Position numbers and translations under genes: made by a program. A stretch of 64,000 bases of DNA from an uncultured Alphaproteobacteria bacterium (lineage in GTDB: Bacteria; Pseudomonadota; Alphaproteobacteria; HIMB59), in NCBI GenBank assembly GCA_902524245.1, contig CABZCN010000006.1:1-64000 (forward strand), written 5' to 3'. Of this stretch, positions 11,772 to 19,270 are shown piece by piece. The stretch's first letter is position 1, and each line of letters starts with the position of its first letter. Below the pieces are notes generated by a model. That model had not been told where the DNA came from. It ran no database searches and saw nothing but the letters and a program-made list of their open reading frames with translations.

Positions 11772-12756
11772 AGTAGGCATAATTGGAGCAAATGGTTATT
11801 TAGGCGTTGAGTTAATACGAATTCTCTCTGTACATCCCGAAGTAAAATTATCAAAAATCTTTCAAAGAGAAATGGAAATAGATGAGGAATTTCCACATTT
11901 ACAGTCTTATAATTTAAAAGATTTACAGACATCTAATCTTGATGATTTTAAAAATCTTGATTGTGTTTTTTTATCACTACCTCATGGTTCAGCACATGAA
12001 TATGTCAAAGAATTATTATCAAAAGTTAAAATCATAGACCTAAGTTCAGATTTTAGAATTTCTAATCAAGAGGATTATAACAAATATTACAAATCAAATT
12101 TTGATGCTGACATTCAAAGTAAGTTTCAATACGGATTTATTGAAAATTCAATCGATGACATAAAAAAATCTTCTAACATATCCAATCCTGGTTGCTTTGC
12201 GCTAACGGCTCAACTATCTTTATTACCATTTCAATCTATAATTAAAAAAGTATCTATTACTGCTATTACTGGTTCAAGTGGTGGTGGTAAAAATCCTTCT
12301 TTGAAAAATCATCATTCTACAAGATCTAAAGATATTTTTTCATACAACATAAATTCACATAGACATTTAGCAGAAATTTATCAATCTTTTCCGAATTTAA
12401 AGGAGACTCTATCATTTGTTCCACTGTCAGGACCTTTCTCTAGAGGTATATATCTTACAAGTCACATAGAAATAAATGAAGTTTCAACTTATGAGACCTT
12501 AAATTCCATTTTAATTGATTTTTTTAAATCATCTCCTTTCATTAGAGTACAAGATAATACTAAGCTTTCTAACGTAGTAGGTTCAAATTATTGTGATATT
12601 TCAATGTCTTATAAAGATGAGAGACACTTCGTTGTAGAGGCTTGTTTAGATAACTTAGTTAAAGGTGCCTCAGGTAACGCTATTGAGTGTATGAATATAA
12701 TCTTTGATCTTGATCAAACTTTGGGATTGAAACAAATGATACCTTTATATCTATAA
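11764..12756 (+). CDS. N-acyl-gamma-glutamyl-phosphate / aminoadipyl-phosphate reductase (ArgC/LysY family)
   Basis: A 330-residue NADPH-dependent acyl-phosphate reductase. It has a Rossmann motif GANGYLGVEL (8-17), SSDFR (94-98), the catalytic cysteine in NPGCF (C144), the HRHLAEI histidines (199 and 201) and the C-terminal DNLVKGASGNA. Residues about 170-190 read GSSGGGKNPSLKNHHSTRS. As I recall the families, this HHxxRS form is closer to LysY (the LysW-carried aminoadipate/glutamate route) than to standard ArgC. It overlaps both neighbours, by eight bases upstream and one base downstream. Reduction of an N-blocked glutamyl or aminoadipyl phosphate to the semialdehyde is well supported; which substrate is not. 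Confidence 0.82.
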   Translation: MIKVGIIGANGYLGVELIRILSVHPEVKLSKIFQREMEIDEEFPHLQSYNLKDLQTSNLDDFKNLDCVFLSLPHGSAHEYVKELLSKVKIIDLSSDFRISNQEDYNKYYKSNFDADIQSKFQYGFIENSIDDIKKSSNISNPGCFALTAQLSLLPFQSIIKKVSITAITGSSGGGKNPSLKNHHSTRSKDIFSYNINSHRHLAEIYQSFPNLKETLSFVPLSGPFSRGIYLTSHIEINEVSTYETLNSILIDFFKSSPFIRVQDNTKLSNVVGSNYCDISMSYKDERHFVVEACLDNLVKGASGNAIECMNIIFDLDQTLGLKQMIPLYL

Positions 12757-13604
12757 TGAAAAATCAAAGTTTTTACCAATCGATATTACAAAATTCCATT
12801 CTTGTCATAAAAGTAAGTGGTAAGATATGTGATAACCAAGATAATATCGATAATGTTATAAGCGACATAAAAGAATTATTGAATTCTATTTCGAAGTTAA
12901 AAGTTGTTTTAGTCTTTGGATTTGGACGACAGCTAGATAACTATATGATCAATGTACATGGTATTGAGCCAAAAAAAATAAATGGTAGAAGAGTAACATC
13001 TCCCACAGACATAGAGGCAGCCAAAAAAATATCTGGTCAAATTTTAATAGATATTTTTAGTTTGAGCTCACGATATAATATCAGAAATTTTCCAATTCCT
13101 ATTTCAAAGAAAGACTTTATTGCAGCAAAAAAAAGAGATGTAGTTGATAACATTGATTATGGTCAAGTAGGGGACGTCGTTTCAGTTGATGCTTTACAAA
13201 TTAAAAACCTATTGAAAGAACATGATATGATAATTATGCCAAGTTTAGTTTTAGATAAAAACACATCTGAAGTATTGAATGTAAATGCAGATACAATAGC
13301 TACAGAATTGGCGATTAATCTTTCTGCAAGTAAATTAATTTTTATTTCAGATGTTGCATATATTAAAGATTTAGAGGGAAAAAGAATTTCTTCTGTTGAT
13401 GAAAATGTTGCAAAAAAACTTTTTGAAGAAAATATTATATCTGAAGGTATGGTTGTTAAAGTTGAAAATTCATTAAAGGCTTTAAACAAGGGTATTCAAA
13501 AGATTCATATTATTAGTGGAGAAATAAAAAATGCCTTAATAAATGAACTTGAAACTGAAGAAGGTATCGGTACAGTTTTTCAAAAAAACGAACTTGAATA
13601 CTAG
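12756..13604 (+). CDS. acetylglutamate-kinase-like amino acid kinase (ArgB/LysZ family)
   Basis: A 282-residue amino-acid-kinase fold protein expected to phosphorylate the side-chain carboxylate of an N-blocked glutamate or aminoadipate. Seen: VIKVSG at 17-22, NGRRVT at 76-81 (GLRVT in ArgB), GQVGDV at 136-141, VNADTIA at 176-182 and TEEGIGTVF near the C-terminus. The loop that is usually VHGGGPQ reads VFGFGRQ (53-59), so one of the glycines that orient the substrate is a phenylalanine. It shares one base with the reductase gene and overlaps the convergent lyase-like gene by four. I leave the symbol empty because the altered loop and the LysY-like partner make the substrate uncertain. Confidence 0.75.
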   Translation: MKNQSFYQSILQNSILVIKVSGKICDNQDNIDNVISDIKELLNSISKLKVVLVFGFGRQLDNYMINVHGIEPKKINGRRVTSPTDIEAAKKISGQILIDIFSLSSRYNIRNFPIPISKKDFIAAKKRDVVDNIDYGQVGDVVSVDALQIKNLLKEHDMIIMPSLVLDKNTSEVLNVNADTIATELAINLSASKLIFISDVAYIKDLEGKRISSVDENVAKKLFEENIISEGMVVKVENSLKALNKGIQKIHIISGEIKNALINELETEEGIGTVFQKNELEY

Positions 13605-15121
13605 TTTTTTAACTTAAAAACAATTCCAATAATTTCTTTTTCTTCATCGTCCCAAGGTCCTTCAGCATAATAATTACCGTCTTTATTTTTTGTTGTGGAA
13701 CCAACAATTTCCATTGGTTCAGTTTCTCCATCTGAGGCTAGGTCTAAATTTGCACTAATCAAAATTAAACCATCTTCTGTTTTGAAATTTATTTTTTCTC
13801 TATTCTTGCTTTGAATATCATTTTCCATTTCAAATGATTTATTTAATTTGGTAAATGTTAGCATTCCGTTTCTAATAGTTGCTTGATCTGAACCTAAATA
13901 ATCATCTTGTTCTAGTTTTCCATTATCATCGTATATTTTCCAATACCACATTAACTCATAATCGCCGTCTTCAAATTTTTCATTTGAGGCAATGGATGAA
14001 TATTTTGATTTATTTATTATAACTTGAGAATAATCAGACTTCACATCTTTTTCTCTATTAGAATAAATCCATTCTGTATCAATAACAGCTAATGATTTAG
14101 GGGCTGATTGTTTAATTAATTCGTCGCAATTATAGCCTAAATTTTCAATTTTGAGTTTTTCGCATGACCTTGCTAGACTCAATTCATCATAGGCCACAGC
14201 CATTTCATGACCCCTGAATTTTGTATATATGCCGTATTTATAGTCCCAAACCAAGTCCTCATTTGCATTAAAGCCTGGCATCTTGCTCCAATTTGTTCTG
14301 CCTTTATGATCGATTATTAAATTACCGTTAATCCAAACTTTTATGTATCCTTTCTCAATATCGTCGTCAAAATTTATATTTTGAACTACATCAATCCATT
14401 TATCTTTTTCAATTTCATTCCATTCTAAAGCTAAAAGTTCTAAGTCTTTTAAATGACAGTATTTTCCAGAATTACAATAAGGGTTATCATCATCTACAAT
14501 TTGTATACCCATACTAGTTTCAGTTCTGAAGACCAGGCCAAACTCTTTCCTAAAACCAAATCCATGCATAGGAGGAGTGAATTCATTTCTTGTATGCCAT
14601 TGCTGAATATATACTAATTCAGGCGACCATTCTTCAAGTTCGCTGACTATTTTGAATGAGAAAGATGTCCAAGCATTATCTTTAAATTTTCCATAATAGT
14701 TAATGGGAGAAAATTCTGCTCTAGTATAATCGCCACTATCAGGTTCTCCTCTTGCACAGTCTGCTTTAATTCCGATACAGTCTTTTCCTACTCTAAAAAC
14801 AAGAGCTGTTTCACCATATCTTGTATCTTCAGTTAAGACAGATAGAATATTATAATCTATCTTTTTCATTATATTTTTATATGTCGAGTATCTATTTTGT
14901 AAATTTTTACTTCCAAGCTCAGAACCACCTGGAATATTTAAAGTTGTATCTTCACCTGCTAATCCTGCATTTTTCAATAGAAAGACATCGCCATTATTAG
15001 TACTTGTTAAGTTAGATGTTGACTCTTCTGAGGAACTAGAAATTTTTCCGTCATCGCCAATAGTTAGTCCTAACAAAATTTTTGGTAATAAAAATAGAAT
15101 TAAAATGAATAACTTAATCAT
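13601..15121 (-). CDS. secreted polysaccharide-lyase-like protein
   Basis: A 506-residue protein with an N-terminal signal peptide (hydrophobic 3-19) followed by a Ser/Thr/Asn-rich stretch. Residues about 85-330 resemble the concanavalin-like polysaccharide lyase domain (PF14099, heparin/glucuronan-lyase-like): IQQWHTRNE, FGLVFRTE, WIDVVQNINF, GYIKVWINGNLI and a YGIYTKFRG strand near the end. Residues about 345-506 form an extra beta-rich domain I do not recognise. It may cleave or bind a uronic-acid-containing polysaccharide outside the cell. A secreted carbohydrate enzyme is unexpected inside an amino-acid gene cluster and in a compact genome. Catalytic residues cannot be assigned by eye. 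Confidence 0.6.
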   Translation of the reverse strand: MIKLFILILFLLPKILLGLTIGDDGKISSSSEESTSNLTSTNNGDVFLLKNAGLAGEDTTLNIPGGSELGSKNLQNRYSTYKNIMKKIDYNILSVLTEDTRYGETALVFRVGKDCIGIKADCARGEPDSGDYTRAEFSPINYYGKFKDNAWTSFSFKIVSELEEWSPELVYIQQWHTRNEFTPPMHGFGFRKEFGLVFRTETSMGIQIVDDDNPYCNSGKYCHLKDLELLALEWNEIEKDKWIDVVQNINFDDDIEKGYIKVWINGNLIIDHKGRTNWSKMPGFNANEDLVWDYKYGIYTKFRGHEMAVAYDELSLARSCEKLKIENLGYNCDELIKQSAPKSLAVIDTEWIYSNREKDVKSDYSQVIINKSKYSSIASNEKFEDGDYELMWYWKIYDDNGKLEQDDYLGSDQATIRNGMLTFTKLNKSFEMENDIQSKNREKINFKTEDGLILISANLDLASDGETEPMEIVGSTTKNKDGNYYAEGPWDDEEKEIIGIVFKLKN

Positions 15122-15162
15122 TGAAATATTATTTTTAAAATATTTTATAAATAAAAAAAAAA

Positions 15163-16317
15163 TTACAACGATTTAGAGATTATATCTAAACCATTATTTA
15201 ACTCTTTTTTGTTAATTATTAGAGGAGGGGTTATTCTTATAATGTTACCCTGAATAAGTGTAGTGATAAGTCCATTATTAGCCATTTTTGTAAATGTTTT
15301 TAAGGCAATTTCATTCGTTTTAAATTCTATACCAGCCATGAGACCTAAGCATCTGGTATCAACAATTTTATCTTTATGATTGTTATGCATTTTTTTAAGT
15401 AAATTTGATAAAAATTTACCATTAATTTTCACTTTATTTAAAAAAGCCTTTTTGTTTATAGATTTCAATACATTATATGAAACTCTAGTTTGAAGCATAC
15501 CACCGCCAAATGTAGAACCATGAAAACCAGTTGAAATCATCTTAGATATATATTTTTTTACTATTGTTGCGCCAATAGGAATACCAGAACCTAATCCTTT
15601 AGCTGAGGTTATAATATCCGGATTAACACCATAATGTTTGTATGCAAAAATTTTTCCAGTTCGACCTATACCGCCTTGTATTTCATCTCCGATAAGTAAA
15701 ACTTTCTTATTTATACATATCTCTTTTATAGCTTTAGCGAAATTCTTACTGCAAATATTTATTCCACCATCTCCTTGAACAAATTCTATTATTATTGCTA
15801 CCGTTTTTTTATTTACTAATTCTTTGAGATGAGAGACATCATTAAATTTACAAAACTTTACTTTACCTGGAACAGGCCCTATGTCAGATTTGTATTTTTT
15901 ATTACTGCCGACTGATAAGGCTCCAATTGTTCTTCCATGAAAAGAGGAAGTCATAGCAATAATTTCATCTTTGCCCTTTTTACTTCCATAGTTTCTTGCT
16001 ATTTTTAATGCAGCTTCAATGCTTTCTGCACCTGAATTAGAAAAGAACACATCACCTTTGTTAGAATTTTCAGATAATAATTTAGATAATTTAGTCTTGA
16101 ACTCATGCATTTGAGAACCCGATAAATGAGTAATGCCAGTTTTTACTTGATCTTGTAAACTTTTTCTTACAACTGGGTGATTATAGCCAAGAGAATTGAC
16201 TGCAACTCCTGCTGAGAAATCCAATAATTTTCTTTTATCAGAGGTGTATAAATAACAACCATTACCTTTTACTACTCTAAAATTACTAAACTTGTATGTT
16301 TTTAATAAGTTATTCAT
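15163..16317 (-). CDS. argD: class III aminotransferase (acetylornithine aminotransferase-like)
   Basis: A PLP-dependent class III aminotransferase of 384 residues, the ArgD/LysJ size. Seen: SNSGAESIEAALK (94-106), SSFHGRT (124-130), IGDEIQGGIGRTG (209-221) and the PLP lysine K240 in TSAKGLGSG. It transfers an amino group from glutamate to an N-blocked semialdehyde, which is exactly the step after the reductase encoded at 11764. It is on the opposite strand with the lyase-like gene between, so it is not in the same transcript, but the four enzymes make a consecutive route. The usual DEVQ/DEVM is DEIQ. The symbol is family-level; a LysJ role is possible. Confidence 0.82.
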   Translation of the reverse strand: MNNLLKTYKFSNFRVVKGNGCYLYTSDKRKLLDFSAGVAVNSLGYNHPVVRKSLQDQVKTGITHLSGSQMHEFKTKLSKLLSENSNKGDVFFSNSGAESIEAALKIARNYGSKKGKDEIIAMTSSFHGRTIGALSVGSNKKYKSDIGPVPGKVKFCKFNDVSHLKELVNKKTVAIIIEFVQGDGGINICSKNFAKAIKEICINKKVLLIGDEIQGGIGRTGKIFAYKHYGVNPDIITSAKGLGSGIPIGATIVKKYISKMISTGFHGSTFGGGMLQTRVSYNVLKSINKKAFLNKVKINGKFLSNLLKKMHNNHKDKIVDTRCLGLMAGIEFKTNEIALKTFTKMANNGLITTLIQGNIIRITPPLIINKKELNNGLDIISKSL

Positions 16318-16360
16318 GTTTTTTATTTATATTTTTAATAAAAAAAGAAAATTTTGATAG

Positions 16361-17254
16361 TCAAAATCTCCACTGGCTTATTTTATTCATAAGAAAATCT
16401 CTAAAAGCTATTAATTTTAAACTTCCTTTTAGATTTTCATGATAAACCATATGAACATCGTAACTTGGTCCTTCTATATCTGGTAATACTTTAACAAGAT
16501 GGGCTTTATGTTGAGCCATATAATCAGGTAATGCAGCTAATCCTGCACCAGTTTCAACAGCTACTAACAAACCATATAGATTATTAATTGTAATATGAGG
16601 TCTTCTATTTTTTTGGTTTTTTTTAACACCAGTTTTTAGTATCCAATTGGTATCAGAAAGGGGGGATGGTTTCCCAATGCCATATGTGATTAATCTATGA
16701 CTATTAAGCTCTGATCTTCTCAAAGGCATACCCATTTCATTTATATAATTCGCTGATCCATAAATATGGTATTTGATTGTTGCTATGTGCTTTGAAACTA
16801 AATCTAAATGTCTTGGTTTTCTCATCCATAAACCAATATCATAATCTTGGCGAAGCATATCTTGCTCATCTTCAGAATAGTTTAGTTTAAGATTAATTTC
16901 TGGGTATTCATGAATAAATTCATTGATTCTTGGGCTAAGCCACATCGATCCAAAAGCAACTGTAGTATTAATAGAGAGGTTACCAGTGGGAACTGACTTA
17001 TATTCAACTATCTTTTTTTCAATAGAATTTAAATCAGCAAATATTTTTTCAGTTTCTTCAAAAAGATAAGAACCTTGCTCTGTAAGAGTTATACCTTTTG
17101 TGTGTCTTTTAAATAGTTTGGTTTTTAAACTATGCTCAAGAGATTGAATTTGTCTAGTAATAGCAGATTGACTGAGGTGAATAGTATCCATAGCTCTAGA
17201 GATGCTACCAGCTGTAGCTACGTGATAAAATGTTTTAAGTCTATCCCAATCCAT
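16361..17254 (-). CDS. LysR-family transcriptional regulator
   Basis: A 297-residue LysR-type regulator. The N-terminal winged helix-turn-helix spans residues 1-60 with SISRAMDTIHLSQSAITRQI and LFKRHTKGITLTEQG; the co-inducer-binding domain covers about 90-290. It starts 14 bases inside the 3' end of the TolC-like gene upstream on the same strand, so it may be read through from that gene. It lies 43 bases from the class III aminotransferase start but is transcribed in the same direction, not divergently, so its target cannot be read from the layout. Confidence 0.88.
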   Translation of the reverse strand: MDWDRLKTFYHVATAGSISRAMDTIHLSQSAITRQIQSLEHSLKTKLFKRHTKGITLTEQGSYLFEETEKIFADLNSIEKKIVEYKSVPTGNLSINTTVAFGSMWLSPRINEFIHEYPEINLKLNYSEDEQDMLRQDYDIGLWMRKPRHLDLVSKHIATIKYHIYGSANYINEMGMPLRRSELNSHRLITYGIGKPSPLSDTNWILKTGVKKNQKNRRPHITINNLYGLLVAVETGAGLAALPDYMAQHKAHLVKVLPDIEGPSYDVHMVYHENLKGSLKLIAFRDFLMNKISQWRF

Positions 17255-18515
17255 TAATAATTGTATTCAAATCCCCGTTTAATATCAGAATATCTATTAA
17301 ATAATATTTTTTTGAGGATTTCAAATCCAATAAAATATTGTGTGCATCATTTAATTCATTCTTACTTTCAATAAGTTGTGTAATATCTATTTTTTGGGCT
17401 TTATATAAAATTTCGTTTCCTTGTAATTTTAATTCTAAGCTATCAATTATTTTTTCTTGGTTGTTTATTTTATTTAAATAAAAATCATAATTGTTCCAAG
17501 ACTCTAAGTAAGTATTAAGTAAGTCTCTCTTTAAGTCTTTATGTTCTAATAATTTCTTTTGATAATTATATTCCTCAATATTAAAATTATTTTCATCTTT
17601 ATAGCCGTCATAAATAGGAACGCTAAAAGATAGTGACAAAGAAGAGGATCTTCTATGATCAATTACTGCAGAATAATTATCACTCTCACTAAGGGAATAT
17701 GTAAGGTCAACAGAAGGTCTCAAATCTTTTTTGCTCATCTCTAGTTCAGGTAAATATGTGTTTTCAATAAAAGAGAGATATTGGCCATAAGAGGAATTCA
17801 TCAATTCTGAAAATAATTTCTTACTAATTTGTGAGTTAGATACGTCTATCACATAATCAAAATTTACATCCTCATCATAAATTTCTAAATCAAGTAACTT
17901 ACTAACTTGAAGCATTAAATTATCTATTTTTCTATCATAATCTAAAGACACAGATTGTGCTTCTAATAGCTCATTTTCTAAATCTAATACCTCTGTTTTT
18001 GTAACTCTGTTTGCCTTAAATAATATTTCAGCTTCTAAAACTTTTTTTCTATAAAATTCTAAATTGAGTTGTTGATTTTTCTTTTTAAAGATTAATGTCT
18101 GTAAATTACTATAACCGTTTAGGAGTTCTTTGATTAATAACTCTTTTTGATACTCTCTAAGATAGTCATACGCTTGATTTCTAGTTTGCGTAGTAATTAA
18201 ATTTAACTGGCTAAACCCACCGTTATAGAGGTTGACTGTGGCGCTTAATGTATGAGTATTTGAATTAAGCGTAGAAGTAGTATTAGTACTAGTAGTACTG
18301 TTTGAAACATTAAATGAATAATCAATTTCTGGTATGTAGAGTGTATCAGCTAATTCTAAATTTTTATCATCAATTAGATTATCGTACTTAAATTTAGAAT
18401 TTGTTTCATTTTTTTCGACAAGAATTTTAATTAAATCAGTTATTTCATAGGATAAAATACCTTTTGAAAAAAATAAAAGGAATGTACTTAAAAAAATTAT
18501 TTTGATTTTTGCCAT
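17241..18515 (-). CDS. TolC-family outer-membrane efflux protein
   Basis: A 424-residue protein with a signal peptide (about 1-22) and long alpha-helical repeats separated by short beta regions, the TolC trimer architecture with two internal repeats of about 200 residues. Seen: NSNTHTLSATVNLYNGG and SSSLSLSFSVPIYDGYKDE, which match the membrane-strand and hairpin turns (NLYNGG and PIYDGG-like). It would form the outer-membrane channel of a tripartite exporter or type I secretion system. No membrane-fusion protein or inner-membrane pump lies beside it. It overlaps mazG upstream by 19 bases and the LysR gene downstream by 14. Confidence 0.82.
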   Translation of the reverse strand: MAKIKIIFLSTFLLFFSKGILSYEITDLIKILVEKNETNSKFKYDNLIDDKNLELADTLYIPEIDYSFNVSNSTTSTNTTSTLNSNTHTLSATVNLYNGGFSQLNLITTQTRNQAYDYLREYQKELLIKELLNGYSNLQTLIFKKKNQQLNLEFYRKKVLEAEILFKANRVTKTEVLDLENELLEAQSVSLDYDRKIDNLMLQVSKLLDLEIYDEDVNFDYVIDVSNSQISKKLFSELMNSSYGQYLSFIENTYLPELEMSKKDLRPSVDLTYSLSESDNYSAVIDHRRSSSLSLSFSVPIYDGYKDENNFNIEEYNYQKKLLEHKDLKRDLLNTYLESWNNYDFYLNKINNQEKIIDSLELKLQGNEILYKAQKIDITQLIESKNELNDAHNILLDLKSSKKYYLIDILILNGDLNTIINGLG

Positions 18516-19270
18516 TCTCTCTCCAAATTATTCAAATTCCATTTCAATTTTTTTTTATTCATTGTTTTTTCCATTTTTTTAAATCTTTTCTCAAATTTCC
18601 TATTAGAGTCCCTAATAACTGTTTCAGTATCTAGGCCTAATTTTCTCGATAAATTAATACAAGAAAATAATAAATCTCCTAATTCTTCTTTAATTTTTCT
18701 TTTATTTTTTAGTCTTATTTCATTTGAAAGTTCAATTAATTCCTCTTTCACTTTCTTTAACGTTCCATTTGCATTTTTCCAATCAAATCCCTCTTTTGCA
18801 GCTCTTTTTTGAAGTTTAAGTGAGCGAGTAACAGCAGGCAGGTTTACACTTACACCATCTAAAACAGACTTAGCACCTTTCTTTTTTCTTTCAAATTTTT
18901 TTTGTGTTTCCCAAAAATCATTTACATCTTGAACAGTTTTGATTGACTCATCACGCATAAAAATATGAGGATGACGAGATTTCATTTTTTTTACACTTGT
19001 ATCAATGACATCATCAATAGAAAATTTCTTTTTTTCAGCAGCAATAACTGAGTGATAAATAACTTGTAGTAATAAATCGCCAAGTTCTCCTTCTAGCTCT
19101 TTATTATTATTTGACTCAATTGCTTCGATAACCTCATAAGCTTCCTCTAAAGTATACTTTGCTAATGATTTGGAAGTTTGTTGTATATCCCATGGACATC
19201 CATTTTTTGGATTTCTTAGTCTCTTAACTACATCAATTAAATCATTTAATTTGTTCTTTTTTTTTACCAT
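18497..19270 (-). CDS. mazG: nucleoside triphosphate pyrophosphohydrolase
   Basis: Hydrolyses nucleoside triphosphates to monophosphates and pyrophosphate, cleaning damaged nucleotides. The 257-residue protein has the N-terminal CPWD motif (near 26-29) and two MazG domains with EExxE/ExxD metal-binding helices: LEEAYEVIEAIE and GELGDLLLQV in the first, KEELIELSNEI and EELGDLLFSCINLSRKLG in the second. The length is typical of E. coli-type MazG. It overlaps the gamma-glutamyltransferase-like gene upstream by seven bases and the TolC-like gene downstream by 19, so expression is probably coupled by position only. Confidence 0.92.
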   Translation of the reverse strand: MVKKKNKLNDLIDVVKRLRNPKNGCPWDIQQTSKSLAKYTLEEAYEVIEAIESNNNKELEGELGDLLLQVIYHSVIAAEKKKFSIDDVIDTSVKKMKSRHPHIFMRDESIKTVQDVNDFWETQKKFERKKKGAKSVLDGVSVNLPAVTRSLKLQKRAAKEGFDWKNANGTLKKVKEELIELSNEIRLKNKRKIKEELGDLLFSCINLSRKLGLDTETVIRDSNRKFEKRFKKMEKTMNKKKLKWNLNNLEREWQKSK

